Assembly (NCBI GenBank): GCA_035565975.1
Contig: DATMRT010000098.1
Span: 1 to 64,000, forward strand
Origin: Ga0077530 sp035565975
GTDB lineage: Bacteria > Pseudomonadota > Alphaproteobacteria > Rhizobiales > Hyphomicrobiaceae
DNA length: 64,000 nt
Reading direction: 5' to 3'
The notes below the pieces were generated by a model, which was given only the letters and a program-made list of their open reading frames with translations, ran no database searches and was not told the DNA's origin. Within the stretch, counting starts at the first letter, position 1. Each line of letters opens with the position of its first letter. Made by a program: the position numbers and the translations under genes. Shown piece by piece: positions 15,969 through 30,405 of the stretch.

Positions 15969-17345
15969 TCAAGCCGGCGCCGGCGAACGCGGCTCGAATT
16001 GCGCCACCACGACATACGCGATTGTCGCTGCCGCAAGCCCAGTGACATACGGCACGTCGATCTCGATCACATGCGCGCCGACGAACCATACGAGCGCGCC
16101 GCTCGCCATGGCCGCAAAGGCGCTGATCTCCCCGCCAATTCGCGTAAACAGGCCAAAGACGAGGGTCACGAAGATGCCGGCACTGGCGAAGGCCGAGGCC
16201 AACTCGACGAGGTCGGAAATATGCGTCGAGCGCAGCGCCAGCAGATAGGCGATCACGCCGAGCGTCGCCACGGAGGCCCGCGCAACCGCAACCTTCGTGC
16301 CCTCGGACGTGTCAGGCCTCAGCCGCAGCAGCAGGTTGTGCGAGAGCAGCGTGCCGGCAGCGAGCAGCGCTGAGTCGACCGTCGTCAGGATCGCCGAGAT
16401 GAGCGCGCCGACGAACAGCACGTAGAGCGCCGGCGGCAGGTGGCGCTGTGCGATCTCCGGCACGATCTGCTCCGTGTCCGTGAGGCCCGGCACGAGCATC
16501 GATCCGACGAGGCCGAGCGTCACCGGAATGAGCGCAACCAGCAGATAGCAGACGCCGCCGAGCGTGGCCCCCTTGCGCGCGACCTCCGGCGAGCGGCACG
16601 CAAGTACGCGTGAGATGAGCTCGACTGCGACGACCGAGCCGCAGATCGGGATGGCCCACTTCTCGAGGATCGCAAGCAGTGGCTGGTCGGCCGGAAACAG
16701 CACCCAGCGCGATGGCTCCACACGCGAGAAGCCCGCAGCGATGCCGCCGACTTCCGACACGGCAATCCAGCAGAGCCCGAAGAGCCCGACGACGATCACC
16801 GTGCTCTGGATCGCATCGTTGTAGGCATCGGCGAGCAGGCCGCCGAGCACGGTGTAGGCCACCACCGCGATCACGGCGAGGGTCAGCGCCGTCTCGAGCT
16901 CGATGTCCGCCGCCGATCCTACAATCTGCCCGAAGCCGCGGATCTGCGCCGCCGCCCACAGCACCGAACCCGGAATGAGGAGCACGGCCGCGAGACGCTC
17001 CACACGTCCGGAAAAGCGAAAGCGAAAGAAGTCCGCGAACGTCTGGATGCCGCGCCGCCAAAGGCGCGCCGCAAAGACCAAGCCCATGATCGCGATGCCA
17101 AGAGCATAGGCAAATGGCTCGGCCTGCGCGCCGGACAGTCCCTCAGTGTAGACGCGGCTCGCTGCCCCGATCACGACCTCGGCGCCGAACCACGTGGCGA
17201 AGATCGAGACAGCCGCCAGACCGACACCGAACGAGCGACCGGCGAGCATGTAGTCGGTCTCGGTCGCGACACGGCGCGCTACCCAAGCACCGACCAGGAT
17301 CTGAAGGCCGACATAGCCGATGATGCCCGCGACCGTCACGTTCAT
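15969..17345 (-). CDS. Sodium/solute symporter (SSS family)
   Basis: 458 residues with about 13 hydrophobic helices. ATETDYMLAGRS near the N-terminus and ATWFGAEVVIGAASRVYTEG after it are typical of SSS transporters (as in PutP and PanF), and the GALISAILTTVDSALLAAGTLLSHN helix carries the conserved Thr/Ser sodium-site residues. It would import a small organic solute with Na+ through the inner membrane. GGGGGGAC precedes ATG 17345. It ends 3 bases from rlmE in convergent orientation. The substrate cannot be assigned. Confidence 0.88.
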   Translation of the reverse strand: MNVTVAGIIGYVGLQILVGAWVARRVATETDYMLAGRSFGVGLAAVSIFATWFGAEVVIGAASRVYTEGLSGAQAEPFAYALGIAIMGLVFAARLWRRGIQTFADFFRFRFSGRVERLAAVLLIPGSVLWAAAQIRGFGQIVGSAADIELETALTLAVIAVVAYTVLGGLLADAYNDAIQSTVIVVGLFGLCWIAVSEVGGIAAGFSRVEPSRWVLFPADQPLLAILEKWAIPICGSVVAVELISRVLACRSPEVARKGATLGGVCYLLVALIPVTLGLVGSMLVPGLTDTEQIVPEIAQRHLPPALYVLFVGALISAILTTVDSALLAAGTLLSHNLLLRLRPDTSEGTKVAVARASVATLGVIAYLLALRSTHISDLVELASAFASAGIFVTLVFGLFTRIGGEISAFAAMASGALVWFVGAHVIEIDVPYVTGLAAATIAYVVVAQFEPRSPAPA

Positions 17346-17762
17346 GCCGTCCCCCCGCTCCGCAGTGCCATGCGAAGGATGTTCAAACACTGGACGTGGC
17401 GCAAGTGGCGACGGCGTCACTCGGATATTCGGGGCGTGGCGAGGGACACTCTCCCTGGCCCATGCGTATTTATGGGCCTCCCAGATCACAAAGAACGGGG
17501 GTGCGGGGATCGAGGGCCCGCGGCCCTGCTCGCGCCGAAGGCGCGATCTGCCCCCAAGTTGACGCAAGTGGGTGGCCAGATGGCGCCCCCATGCCCCATC
17601 CAGCCGAGGATGAACGCGCTTGTGACCGCCGCGCAACCGGAGCGGGCGTTGACAGGTTGCTTATCCGGCAGGATGGATACTCCCGGCGTTAACCCACGGC
17701 CCGCCACCTCCTGCGTGGCTGCTGAACTCGGCCGTGCGATCAACTGCGAGGCAAGAACGACC
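17346..17762. other. Divergent spacer between the symporter and Deg protease genes
   Basis: 417 bases with no supported gene. The protease frame is open upstream to 17370, but its codons here lack family similarity. Perfect hairpins occur at 17513-17527 (AGGGCC/GGCCCT) and 17531-17545 (CGCGCC/GGCGCG). A TTGACA at 17649-17654, with TGGATA 19 bases after it, is a weak promoter candidate for the protease. Confidence 0.45.
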
Positions 17763-19271
17763 ATGCTGGCCACGTCGATGAATGAGGCGAGGCATCCCGA
17801 CGAGCGGAGGATGGCCCGGCGGCGGAAAGTGCTCCGTCGCTTGTCCGTTGCCCTCCTTGGTGCGCTGGTCCTGACCGCCGCCATACCGGCCATCGAGGCC
17901 ATGGCACGCAGCGGGCCCCAGTCGGTCGCCCCTCTTGCCGAGAAACTGATCGACGCCGTCGTCAACATCTCCACAAGCCAGAGCGTCAAGGGCAAGCAGA
18001 GCGGCGTGCCGCTGCCGTCTGTGCCCAAGGGTTCGCCCTTCGAGCAGTTCTTCGAGGACTTCTTCAATCGCAAGGGCAATTCGGATGATCAGCGCAAGGT
18101 GTCTTCGCTCGGCTCGGGCTTCATCATCGACGGCCGCGAAGGACTGATCGTCACCAACAACCATGTCATCGAAGGCGCCGACGAGATCGTCATCAATTTC
18201 CACGATGGCTCGAAGCTCAAGGTCGACCGCGTCATCGGCAAGGACACCAAGACCGATCTCGCCCTCCTCAAGGTCACCCCGAAAAAACCGCTGCCCGAGG
18301 TCGCGTTCGGCAGCTCGAACGATCTCAAGGTCGGCGACTGGGTGATGGCGATCGGCAATCCGTTCGGCCTCGGCGGCTCGGTGACGGTCGGCATCGTCTC
18401 GGCCAAGCAGCGCGACATCAGCTCCGGCCCGTACGACGAATACCTGCAGACGGATGCCTCCATCAACAAGGGCAACTCGGGCGGCCCGCTCTTCAACATG
18501 GATGGCATGGTCGTCGGCGTGAATACGGCGATCATCTCGCCGACGGGTGGTTCGGTCGGCATCAGCTTCGCCGTGCCCTCGGATGCCGTCATGTCGGTGG
18601 TCGATCAACTCCGCCAGTTCGGCGAGACGCGGCGCGGCTGGCTGGGCGTGCGCATCAAGAGCATCACCGAGGACGTCGCCGAGACGCTCGGCGTGAGAGA
18701 AAACTACGGCGCGCTCATTTCCGCGGTCACGCCGGACAGCCCGGCGCAGAAAGCGGGTATCGAGGCCGGCGACATCGTCGTGAAATTCGACGGCCGCGAA
18801 GTCATGACGACGCGCGGCCTGCCGCGCCTCGTCTCGCAGACGCCCATCGGCAAGACGGTCGATGTCGAGGTCCTGCGCAAGGGCGAGCGCCGTACGCTCA
18901 AGGTCACCGTCGCGCGTCTGATGGAGGATGAAACCCCGCCACAGAAGCCGGCCGCCGAGAACACGCCGCAGAGCGGGCAATTGATCGGCCTCGGCCTCGC
19001 GCCGCTCGATGAGACATTGCGCAAGCAGTTCGGCCTCGATGCCAAGACGAAGGGCGTGGTGGTGACGGAAGTCGATCCGCAGAGCCCGGCCGCCAAGCGC
19101 GGCATCAAGGTCGGCGACGTGATCGTCGAGGCCGGCCAGGACGCCGTGTCATCCGTCGCCGATGTCGAAGCCAGCATCGAGAAGATCCGCAAGGCCGGCC
19201 GCAAGGCGGTGCTGCTGCGGGTCGAGGATGCCAAGGGCGAGCTGCGGTTCGTCGCCGTGCCCATCGAATAA
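17763..19271 (+). CDS. Deg/Do-family periplasmic serine protease
   Basis: 502 residues. Signal region (basic RRRKVLRR, then LSVALLGALVLTAA). Trypsin-like domain with catalytic triad H134 (TNNHVIEG), D165 (TKTDLALL) and S239 (GNSGGPLF), then two PDZ domains (about 300-390 and 410-500). This is DegP/DegQ architecture: a periplasmic protease-chaperone for misfolded envelope proteins. ATG 17763 has GAGG about 10 bases upstream; 17673, 17778 and 17811 are other in-frame starts, the last giving the tightest signal peptide but with GGAGG directly abutting it. No sensor kinase pair is adjacent. Confidence 0.93.
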   Translation: MLATSMNEARHPDERRMARRRKVLRRLSVALLGALVLTAAIPAIEAMARSGPQSVAPLAEKLIDAVVNISTSQSVKGKQSGVPLPSVPKGSPFEQFFEDFFNRKGNSDDQRKVSSLGSGFIIDGREGLIVTNNHVIEGADEIVINFHDGSKLKVDRVIGKDTKTDLALLKVTPKKPLPEVAFGSSNDLKVGDWVMAIGNPFGLGGSVTVGIVSAKQRDISSGPYDEYLQTDASINKGNSGGPLFNMDGMVVGVNTAIISPTGGSVGISFAVPSDAVMSVVDQLRQFGETRRGWLGVRIKSITEDVAETLGVRENYGALISAVTPDSPAQKAGIEAGDIVVKFDGREVMTTRGLPRLVSQTPIGKTVDVEVLRKGERRTLKVTVARLMEDETPPQKPAAENTPQSGQLIGLGLAPLDETLRKQFGLDAKTKGVVVTEVDPQSPAAKRGIKVGDVIVEAGQDAVSSVADVEASIEKIRKAGRKAVLLRVEDAKGELRFVAVPIE

Positions 19272-19274
19272 CTC

Positions 19275-19311
19275 TTCTCCTTTTCCCCGTGAGCACGGGG
19301 AGAGGGAAAAG
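19275..19311. repeat. Dispersed palindrome, copy 3
   Basis: It starts four bases after the protease stop codon. Inner arms TCCCCGT/ACGGGGA flank a GAGC loop, and imperfect outer arms (CTTTT/AAAAG) extend it. Its position fits a transcript-ending hairpin as well as a dispersed repeat. Confidence 0.75.
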
Positions 19312-19394
19312 ATGCGCTGTCATAATTCTCAAGGCATCGTTGGCTCAAAATGTCGGGAAGGCCGCCTTATCGCGGCCCGACGAGGACGCACGAC

Positions 19395-21443
19395 ATGAGC
19401 AACACCATACGCAAAGACGACGACGATACCTACGAGAGCAAGGCAGCGGCCTTCGAGGCCGCGGACGATATCCCGATCAATCCCGACACAGAGCGCAGCA
19501 TCGGCGCCGTTATCGCGCGCCGCTTCAGCCGCCGCGAAATGCTGAAGGGCAGTCTCGGCGTGACCGCGGCCGCGACGCTGTTCGGCGCGAGCGCCATCTC
19601 TGCGGGACGGGCCTCGGCCGAGATCCCCAATCCTGCTGAAGCCGTATTCGAGGAACTTGCCAGCGGCGTCGACGAGCGTCACCACGTCGCCGCAGGATAC
19701 GAGGCCGACATCCTGCTTCGCTGGGGCGACGCGCTCTTTCCGGGCATGGCGCCGTTCGATCCGCACAAACTGACGGCCGAGGAGCAGGCACGCCGCTTCG
19801 GCTACAACAACGACTATGTTGCCTTTTTCCCGCTCGGCGACACGGGCGGCCGCGGCCTGCTCTGCGTCAACCATGAGTACGCAAGCCCCGAGGTCATGTT
19901 TCCTGGCATCAATCGCGTAAGCCGAAGCGACTTCTCTCGGATCACAGAGGCGCATGTGGGCGTCGAGATGGCGGCACATGGCGTCAGCGTCGTCGAGATC
20001 ACGCGTGACGGCCAGCGCTGGTATCCCGTGCTCGACAGCCGGTACAATCGGCGCATCACCGCCTCGACGCCGATGACCATCGACGGCCCGGCCGCCGGCC
20101 ATCCCCGCCTGAAAACCGCCGCCGATCCAAGCGGCACCCGCGTGCTCGGCACATTCAACAACTGCGCCGGCGGGAACACGCCGTGGGGCACGTATCTCAC
20201 CACCGAGGAGAACTTTCACGGCTATTTCTGGACGGACGCCACGACCGCCGACGGAAAGCCGAACCTGCGCGGCCACGGTGGCCCCGAGGCCAAAAGCTAT
20301 GCGCGCTATCGCATCCCGAGCAACTGGTATAGCTGGGGCCGCTATGATCCGCGCTTCAATATCGACAAGGAGCAGAACGAAGCGAACCGCTTCGGCTGGA
20401 TCGTCGAGATCGACCTGACCGATCCCAATTCGACGCCGGTGAAGCACACGGCACTCGGGCGCTTCAGCCACGAGGGGGCTTCGTGCGTCATCAACGGCGA
20501 CGGCCGCGTCGTTCTCTACTCCGGCGACGATGCGGTCTTCGAGTTCATCTATCGCTTCGTCAGCAAGGAGCGCTATCGCCCGGACGATCGCGCCCACAAC
20601 ATGCGTCTTCTTTCAGAAGGCACGCTGTCCGTCGCGCGCTTCAATGAGGACGGCACGCTCGACTGGTTGCCGCTCGTCTTCGGCGAAGGCCCGCTGACGC
20701 CGGAGAACGGCTTCCACTCGCAGGCTGACGTGGTGATCGACGCGCGCATCGCTGGCGACCTGCTCAAGGCAACGCCAATGGATCGCCCGGAGGATATTGA
20801 TCCGAGCCCGATGGCGGGTCCGGGCGCCGGCAAGGTCTATGCGATGCTGACGAACAATTCGCGACGCAAGAAAGGTGACGAGAACGCCGCCAATCCGCGC
20901 GCCGAGAACGCCTTTGGTCACATCGTCGAGATGACGGCGCCGGACAAGGATCATGCCGCCGCCCGCTTCACCTGGGATCTGCTCGTCAAATGCGGCGATC
21001 CGAACATCGCCGAGGTCGGCGCCATGTGGAACCCGGCGACGAGCGCGGACGGCTGGTTCAGCTCGCCCGACAATTGCGCGTTCGATACCGACGGGCGACT
21101 GTGGGTGACGACCGACCAGGGCTCGTCATGGCCGAAGACGGGCAAAGCCGATGGCCTCTATGCCGTCGACACGGAGGGCGCGGAACGCGGCAAGTCGCGT
21201 CTATTCTTTCGCGCGCCCGTCGGAGCGGAGGTTTGCGGACCTTATTTCACGCCCGACGGCGAGACGCTGTTCGTCGCCGTGCAGCATCCAGGGACCGACG
21301 GCGTGCGCGCGTGGAAGCCGTTCGGCCGCGCCTCGACGTTCGAAGACCCCGCCACGCGCTGGCCGGACTTCAATGCGAACATGCCGCCGCGGCCCTCCGT
21401 GCTCGCCATCCGCCGCACGGGTGGCGGACGCATCGGCAGTTGA
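19395..21443 (+). CDS. PhoX-family phosphatase (DUF839), Tat-exported
   Basis: 682 residues. The twin-arginine motif SRREMLK at 45-51 is followed by a hydrophobic stretch and an ASA-type cleavage site near 75, so export of a folded protein to the periplasm is likely. The body shows PhoX features such as LLCVNHEYASPE, NCAGGNTPWGTYLTTEENF and SPDNCAFDTDGRLWVTTD. PhoX enzymes are Ca/Fe-dependent alkaline phosphatases that release phosphate from organic esters. The family usually has a long N-terminus before the Tat motif, as here. ATG 19395 has GAGG nine bases upstream. No Pho box was identified. Confidence 0.92.
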   Translation: MSNTIRKDDDDTYESKAAAFEAADDIPINPDTERSIGAVIARRFSRREMLKGSLGVTAAATLFGASAISAGRASAEIPNPAEAVFEELASGVDERHHVAAGYEADILLRWGDALFPGMAPFDPHKLTAEEQARRFGYNNDYVAFFPLGDTGGRGLLCVNHEYASPEVMFPGINRVSRSDFSRITEAHVGVEMAAHGVSVVEITRDGQRWYPVLDSRYNRRITASTPMTIDGPAAGHPRLKTAADPSGTRVLGTFNNCAGGNTPWGTYLTTEENFHGYFWTDATTADGKPNLRGHGGPEAKSYARYRIPSNWYSWGRYDPRFNIDKEQNEANRFGWIVEIDLTDPNSTPVKHTALGRFSHEGASCVINGDGRVVLYSGDDAVFEFIYRFVSKERYRPDDRAHNMRLLSEGTLSVARFNEDGTLDWLPLVFGEGPLTPENGFHSQADVVIDARIAGDLLKATPMDRPEDIDPSPMAGPGAGKVYAMLTNNSRRKKGDENAANPRAENAFGHIVEMTAPDKDHAAARFTWDLLVKCGDPNIAEVGAMWNPATSADGWFSSPDNCAFDTDGRLWVTTDQGSSWPKTGKADGLYAVDTEGAERGKSRLFFRAPVGAEVCGPYFTPDGETLFVAVQHPGTDGVRAWKPFGRASTFEDPATRWPDFNANMPPRPSVLAIRRTGGGRIGS

Positions 21444-21448
21444 GAACT

Positions 21449-22969
21449 CTACTTCTTCGGGTTCCGCAGCAGCAGCACCAGCGGCACCGATACCGCAGCC
21501 GCAGCCGTATAGAGCCCGAAGGCGTTGAGATGCGCGATCATCGCGGCCTGCCGGGAAATCTCGCCCGACAAGCGCGCAAGCGACGTCGGGCTCGACGTAT
21601 CGAGAGGGCCGACCGCCCACGGCAGCGCGAGCGTACGGTTGTAGGGTGATATCAGCTCCGAGAGCACGGCGTAGTTCACGCCCGTCGAGCGCACGACCTC
21701 GGCAACGCAGACGGAGATGAAGAGGCTCGCGCCGATGTTGCGCAGGAGGTGATAGACGGCGGTCGCCTCGGGCATCTTCTCGCGGGGCATATTGGCGAAG
21801 GTGACGAGCGTCAGCGCGACGACGATGATGCCGGAAGAAAGCCCCTGGATCGCGCCGTTCATGGCGAGTTCGAAGGGCGAGACGTTCAGATCGATCCGCA
21901 TGAGCCAGATGCCGGCAATGAGCTGCAGCATGAAGCCAACGCCGACGCTGATGCGCGGGTCGAGGCGCGAGAGGAAGATCACGGCAAAAAATCCGAGCAG
22001 ACCACCGAGCCCCCGCGAGCCGACGACTTGGCCGACCAGCACATCGGGAAATCCCATGTAGACGCGCATGAGCGGCGGCAGCAGCACCATGGGCGTGAAG
22101 TTCAACATGCCGAAGATGGCGATGAGCGCGAGCCCGAGGCTGTAATTGCGGTCGAGCAGCAGGCGCAGATCGAGAAAGGGCCGGCGCGAGGTGAGGCTGT
22201 GCGCGAGAAAAAGATAGAACGAGACCGCCGAGATAAAGAGCGTCATGCGGATCTCGGTCGACTCCAGCCAATCGAGCCGCTGGCCTCGCGAAAGCGCAAG
22301 CTGAAGGCCGCCGATTGCGACCGAGAGCAGGATGAAGCCGATCCAGCTCAGATATACGGGACCGCGTGCGCGGTCCGGCGGCAGGGTTACGGAGAGGCCG
22401 AGCGTCGCCGCCACACCGACGGGAATGAGCAGGAAGAACGCCCAGCGCCAATTGAGGATTTCGGCAAGATATCCGCCCAGCGCCGGCCCGATGATTGGTC
22501 CCATGACGACGCCCATACCGTAGATGCCGAGCACCATGCGGTGCTGGCGCGGCGGAAACGTATCGAGCAGGATGGTCTGTGCGAGCGGCACGCACGGCGC
22601 GCCGGCCGCGCCCTGCACGATGCGCCAGAATATCTGCTCTTCGAGCGTCGTCGCGAAGCCGCAGAGCGCTGTCGCGAACGTGAATATTCCCGTCGACCAG
22701 ATCATCACGGTGCTGCGCCCGAAGCGCGCCGTGAGCCACCCCGTCATCGGCATGGCTATGGCGGTCGCCAGGATGTTGAACGTCATCGTCCAGGAAACTT
22801 CGTCGGGCGTCGCCGAAAAGCTCCCCTGCATCTGCGGCAGCACGGTCGAGGCGACGAGGATGGAGCTGAAATAGAGAGCCACCGACAGCATCGCCGAAAT
22901 GAGAATGAGGATGCGCCGCGATGCGCCCATCTCCGTCTCGATCGCGGGACTGTCGGTTGTATCGGTCAT
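21449..22969 (-). CDS. DHA2-family MFS multidrug exporter (EmrB/QacA type)
   Basis: 506 residues with about 14 hydrophobic helices. The motif-A loop GWLTARFGRSTVM, motif-C GMGVVMGPIIGPALGGYLAE, and RWAFFLLIPVG are hallmarks of the drug:H+ antiporter-2 family. It probably expels toxic organic compounds. No EmrA-type membrane-fusion partner or local regulator accompanies it, so it may act alone in the inner membrane. It converges with phoX (5-base gap). Confidence 0.9.
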   Translation of the reverse strand: MTDTTDSPAIETEMGASRRILILISAMLSVALYFSSILVASTVLPQMQGSFSATPDEVSWTMTFNILATAIAMPMTGWLTARFGRSTVMIWSTGIFTFATALCGFATTLEEQIFWRIVQGAAGAPCVPLAQTILLDTFPPRQHRMVLGIYGMGVVMGPIIGPALGGYLAEILNWRWAFFLLIPVGVAATLGLSVTLPPDRARGPVYLSWIGFILLSVAIGGLQLALSRGQRLDWLESTEIRMTLFISAVSFYLFLAHSLTSRRPFLDLRLLLDRNYSLGLALIAIFGMLNFTPMVLLPPLMRVYMGFPDVLVGQVVGSRGLGGLLGFFAVIFLSRLDPRISVGVGFMLQLIAGIWLMRIDLNVSPFELAMNGAIQGLSSGIIVVALTLVTFANMPREKMPEATAVYHLLRNIGASLFISVCVAEVVRSTGVNYAVLSELISPYNRTLALPWAVGPLDTSSPTSLARLSGEISRQAAMIAHLNAFGLYTAAAAVSVPLVLLLRNPKK

Positions 22970-23179
22970 TCTGCCTGATAGGGGGTGCGGGGCGAGGCCT
23001 ATCCGTAGGCTGCCGGGCAATGGGGCACAACGCCTGCGGGCGCGGCGTGCCCTGCGATAGACGCGCCTCATCCGCGCCAAAGGTGCGGCTTGTCCGGACA
23101 GGCAAGCGGGAGGATAGTACCGATCCCCTATCCGGAGCCTCGGACTCCCAACCAAATCCACCTCGAGGAGCGCCCTTCC

Positions 23180-24154
23180 ATGACCACCACGTTGCCGCGG
23201 ATCGTGCTCGTGCCGCCGTCAGCCAAGACGGGAGAGCTCGCGCAGCAGCTCGCGCCCTCCGGCTTCGAACTGGTGCTGGCGCCGGAGAGCGGCGCCGAGC
23301 TGACGAATGCGGTCGGCAGCGCCGAGTACATGGTGTGCTATCCGAACGTGAAGATGCCGGCGGCCTTCTACAAGGCCGCGCCGAAGCTCAAACTCGTCCA
23401 GCTCCTGAGTGCCGGCTACGATGCGGTGGACATCGACGCCGCGGGCGCGGCCGGCGTGCCGGTCTGCAATAACGGCGGCGCCAATGCGATCTCGGTCGCC
23501 GAGCACGCCATCATGCTCATGCTTACCGTCTCCCGCCGCGTGATCTGGCAGCACGGCAGCGTCAAAGGCGGCCGCTGGCGCGGCAACGGCCCGGCGCCCA
23601 CCATGTACGAGCTCTACGACAAGACGCTCGGCATCGTCGGGCTCGGCACGATCGGCAAGAAGGTCGCGCGCCTCGCCCGCGCCTTCGGCATGAAGATCGT
23701 CTATTTCGACATCCGTCGCCTCACCGAGGATGAGGAGGACGCTATCGGCGTCAAGTTCCGCCTGCTCAAGGAGCTGCTCCGCGTGAGCGATTTCGTCTCG
23801 CTGAACGTGCCGCTCAATGCTTCGACGCGCCACATCATCGGCGCGGGCGAGCTGGCGCTCATGAAGCCGACGGCCATCCTCGTGAACACCAGCCGCGGGC
23901 CTGTCATCGACGAGGTTGCCCTCACGAAGGTGCTGAGCGAGGGCAAGATCTTCGGCGCCGGCCTCGACGTGTTCGACCAGGAGCCGCCGCCGGCCAACAA
24001 TCCCCTCCTCCAGCTCGACAACGTGGTCCTGACGGCCCATTTCGCGGGACCGACCTCGGACAACCACGTCGCCCGCTTCCGCAACGCCTTCGACAACATT
24101 CAGCGGGTGGCGCGCGGCGAGCGACCGCTATGGGTGGTGCCGGAGCTGTTGTAG
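23180..24154 (+). CDS. D-isomer-specific 2-hydroxyacid dehydrogenase
   Basis: 324 residues. The NAD-binding motif GIVGLGTIGKKVA and the catalytic Arg (NTSRGPVIDE), Glu (FDQEPPP) and His (LTAHFAGPT) residues are all present. This places it among the SerA/formate dehydrogenase/glyoxylate reductase group, which reduces 2-keto acids with NAD(P)H. GAGGAG precedes ATG 23180; the upstream in-frame extension to 23090 lacks similarity. The substrate cannot be read from sequence, and neighbours give no pathway. Confidence 0.88.
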   Translation: MTTTLPRIVLVPPSAKTGELAQQLAPSGFELVLAPESGAELTNAVGSAEYMVCYPNVKMPAAFYKAAPKLKLVQLLSAGYDAVDIDAAGAAGVPVCNNGGANAISVAEHAIMLMLTVSRRVIWQHGSVKGGRWRGNGPAPTMYELYDKTLGIVGLGTIGKKVARLARAFGMKIVYFDIRRLTEDEEDAIGVKFRLLKELLRVSDFVSLNVPLNASTRHIIGAGELALMKPTAILVNTSRGPVIDEVALTKVLSEGKIFGAGLDVFDQEPPPANNPLLQLDNVVLTAHFAGPTSDNHVARFRNAFDNIQRVARGERPLWVVPELL

Positions 24155-24159
24155 CTCAC

Positions 24160-24426
24160 TCAGTCGTCCTTGCTGCTGCCGCCTGCGGGGCGGTTGGCGA
24201 GCATGAGCGCTGCGCCGGCGGACAGACTGCCGAACGTCCCCATCATGCCGCTGAAGAAAAGGAAGCCGGTGAGCCACGGCTCATTGGACGCGGCCAGCAA
24301 TTGCCGGAGGCCAAGCGCCCCGGTAGCGATCAATACTGCGGCTGTGACGGCGCCTGCGACGACACCGACCAAGGCATTGACGATTATGAACCGCACGAGC
24401 GGCGGCACGCCCTCAGGGGTGGCCAT
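24160..24426 (-). CDS. Small two-helix membrane protein, unknown function
   Basis: 88 residues with two hydrophobic helices (FIIVNALVGVVAGAVTAAVLIATG and a GFLFFSGMMGTFGSL segment), and a Gly/Ser/Lys/Asp tail. AGGAG lies before ATG 24426. It resembles small conserved hypothetical membrane proteins of Hyphomicrobiales, but I cannot name a family. It converges with the 2-hydroxyacid dehydrogenase gene 5 bases away. Confidence 0.65.
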   Translation of the reverse strand: MATPEGVPPLVRFIIVNALVGVVAGAVTAAVLIATGALGLRQLLAASNEPWLTGFLFFSGMMGTFGSLSAGAALMLANRPAGGSSKDD

Positions 24427-24969
24427 CGGCTCTGCTCCTGAACTCGGCGAGGCCCGGCGCTGCCGCGTAAGGGCCTGCGGAAGCACAACTTTATTGTCGC
24501 CCGTTTACCACGCGGCGGCGCGGGATGCGAGAAGTGGGGGCTGCGGCACTTCCGTTCCGGGCCACGGCAATTTTTGCTGCGCTGCCGATAAAATTGGCAT
24601 TCCCAAGGCCGACTAGGTCAGCTATGCTGTCCTTTGTGCGGATTGACTGCTCGAACCGCCCGACACGCGCCGCCAGCATTCCCTTTCCAGGCGCGCAAGA
24701 TCCGGGGGGCGTGACATCCGCGCTGTGGGGTAAGGCCAAAGTCGTTCGCGCACGCCTTTTCGGTTGGCCCGCTGCATGTCCGAGCCGGAAGACATGCGCG
24801 GCAGCAGGTGCACCGCGACCGAGGCTCGACCCGCCCCACGCCATCGCCGAAATGAGCCCCGTTCGCCCCCGCTTTGGGCGCACGTTGGCTGAGCTTCGGT
24901 CGTGACATGGAGCACGCGGCGCCGTAACAGTGGGCCGCGGGCCGCGAGCAGCGATTGGGACCAGAGACC
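24427..24969. other. Divergent spacer upstream of gltB
   Basis: About 540 bases without a convincing gene. Frames cross it on both strands, but their products are Arg/Pro/Ala-rich with no family similarity. It must hold the gltB promoter and possibly nitrogen-control sites. I could not identify a clear NtrC, Lrp or sigma-54 site by eye. Confidence 0.5.
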
Positions 24970-29778
<4,809 letters not shown>

Positions 29779-29782
29779 CGTC

Positions 29783-30364
29783 ATGAAGATCTATGGTGAC
29801 GTCATCTCGGGCAACTGCCTGAAGGTGAAGTGGACGGCCGACGCCCTCGGCATCCCCTTCACCTGGGTGCCCGTCGACATTCTGAAGGGCGAGACGCGCA
29901 CGTCCACCTACCTTGCGAAATTTCCGCAGGGGCAGGTGCCCGCCGTCGAGTTCGACGATGGGCGTACACTCGCCCAGTCGAACGCGATCATCCGCTATCT
30001 CGCGCGCGGTTCGCATCTGCTGCCGGACGACGGTTTCACGCAGGCGAAGGTGGACGAATGGCTCTTCTGGGAGCAGTACAGCCACGAGCCTTATGTCGCC
30101 GTCTGCCGCTTTCACATGAAGTACCTCGGCCGCTCGAAGAGCGAGCGTGACACCTGGCGCGTCGAGCGCGGCGAGAAGGCACTCGACTTGATCGAGCAGC
30201 AGCTTTCAAGGTCCGCTTTTCTCGCCGCGCCTGCACTGACGATCGCCGATATCGCCGTCGTCGCCTACACCCGCATGGCTGATGAGGGCGGCTTCGAACT
30301 CGACGAGCGACCACGAACGCGAAAATGGATCGCGCGCTGTGAAGACAGCTTGCGCATCCACTGA
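29783..30364 (+). CDS. Glutathione S-transferase family protein between gltB and gltD
   Basis: 193 residues. Thioredoxin-like N-terminal domain with the SGNCLKVKW start (candidate catalytic Ser/Cys), the cis-Pro stretch GQVPAVEFDDG and the glutathione-gamma-Glu site LAQSNAIIRYLA, then an all-helical domain with ALTIADIAVVAYTR. It would conjugate or reduce with glutathione in the cytosol. It starts 4 bases after gltB and ends 41 bases before gltD, so it is inside the glutamate synthase transcription unit. Its substrate is unknown. Confidence 0.9.
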   Translation: MKIYGDVISGNCLKVKWTADALGIPFTWVPVDILKGETRTSTYLAKFPQGQVPAVEFDDGRTLAQSNAIIRYLARGSHLLPDDGFTQAKVDEWLFWEQYSHEPYVAVCRFHMKYLGRSKSERDTWRVERGEKALDLIEQQLSRSAFLAAPALTIADIAVVAYTRMADEGGFELDERPRTRKWIARCEDSLRIH

Positions 30365-30405
30365 CCCGCATCCGACAGTTTCACGCCGATCCGAAAGACA
30401 TTGAA

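Noticed and set aside
17370..17762. Upstream extension of the Deg protease
   Set aside because: Would add about 130 residues before the signal peptide with no similarity to the family; it crosses hairpins.
24525..24905. Plus-strand frame of 126 codons upstream of gltB
   Set aside because: No ribosome-binding site, no similarity, unusual composition; more likely regulatory spacer.
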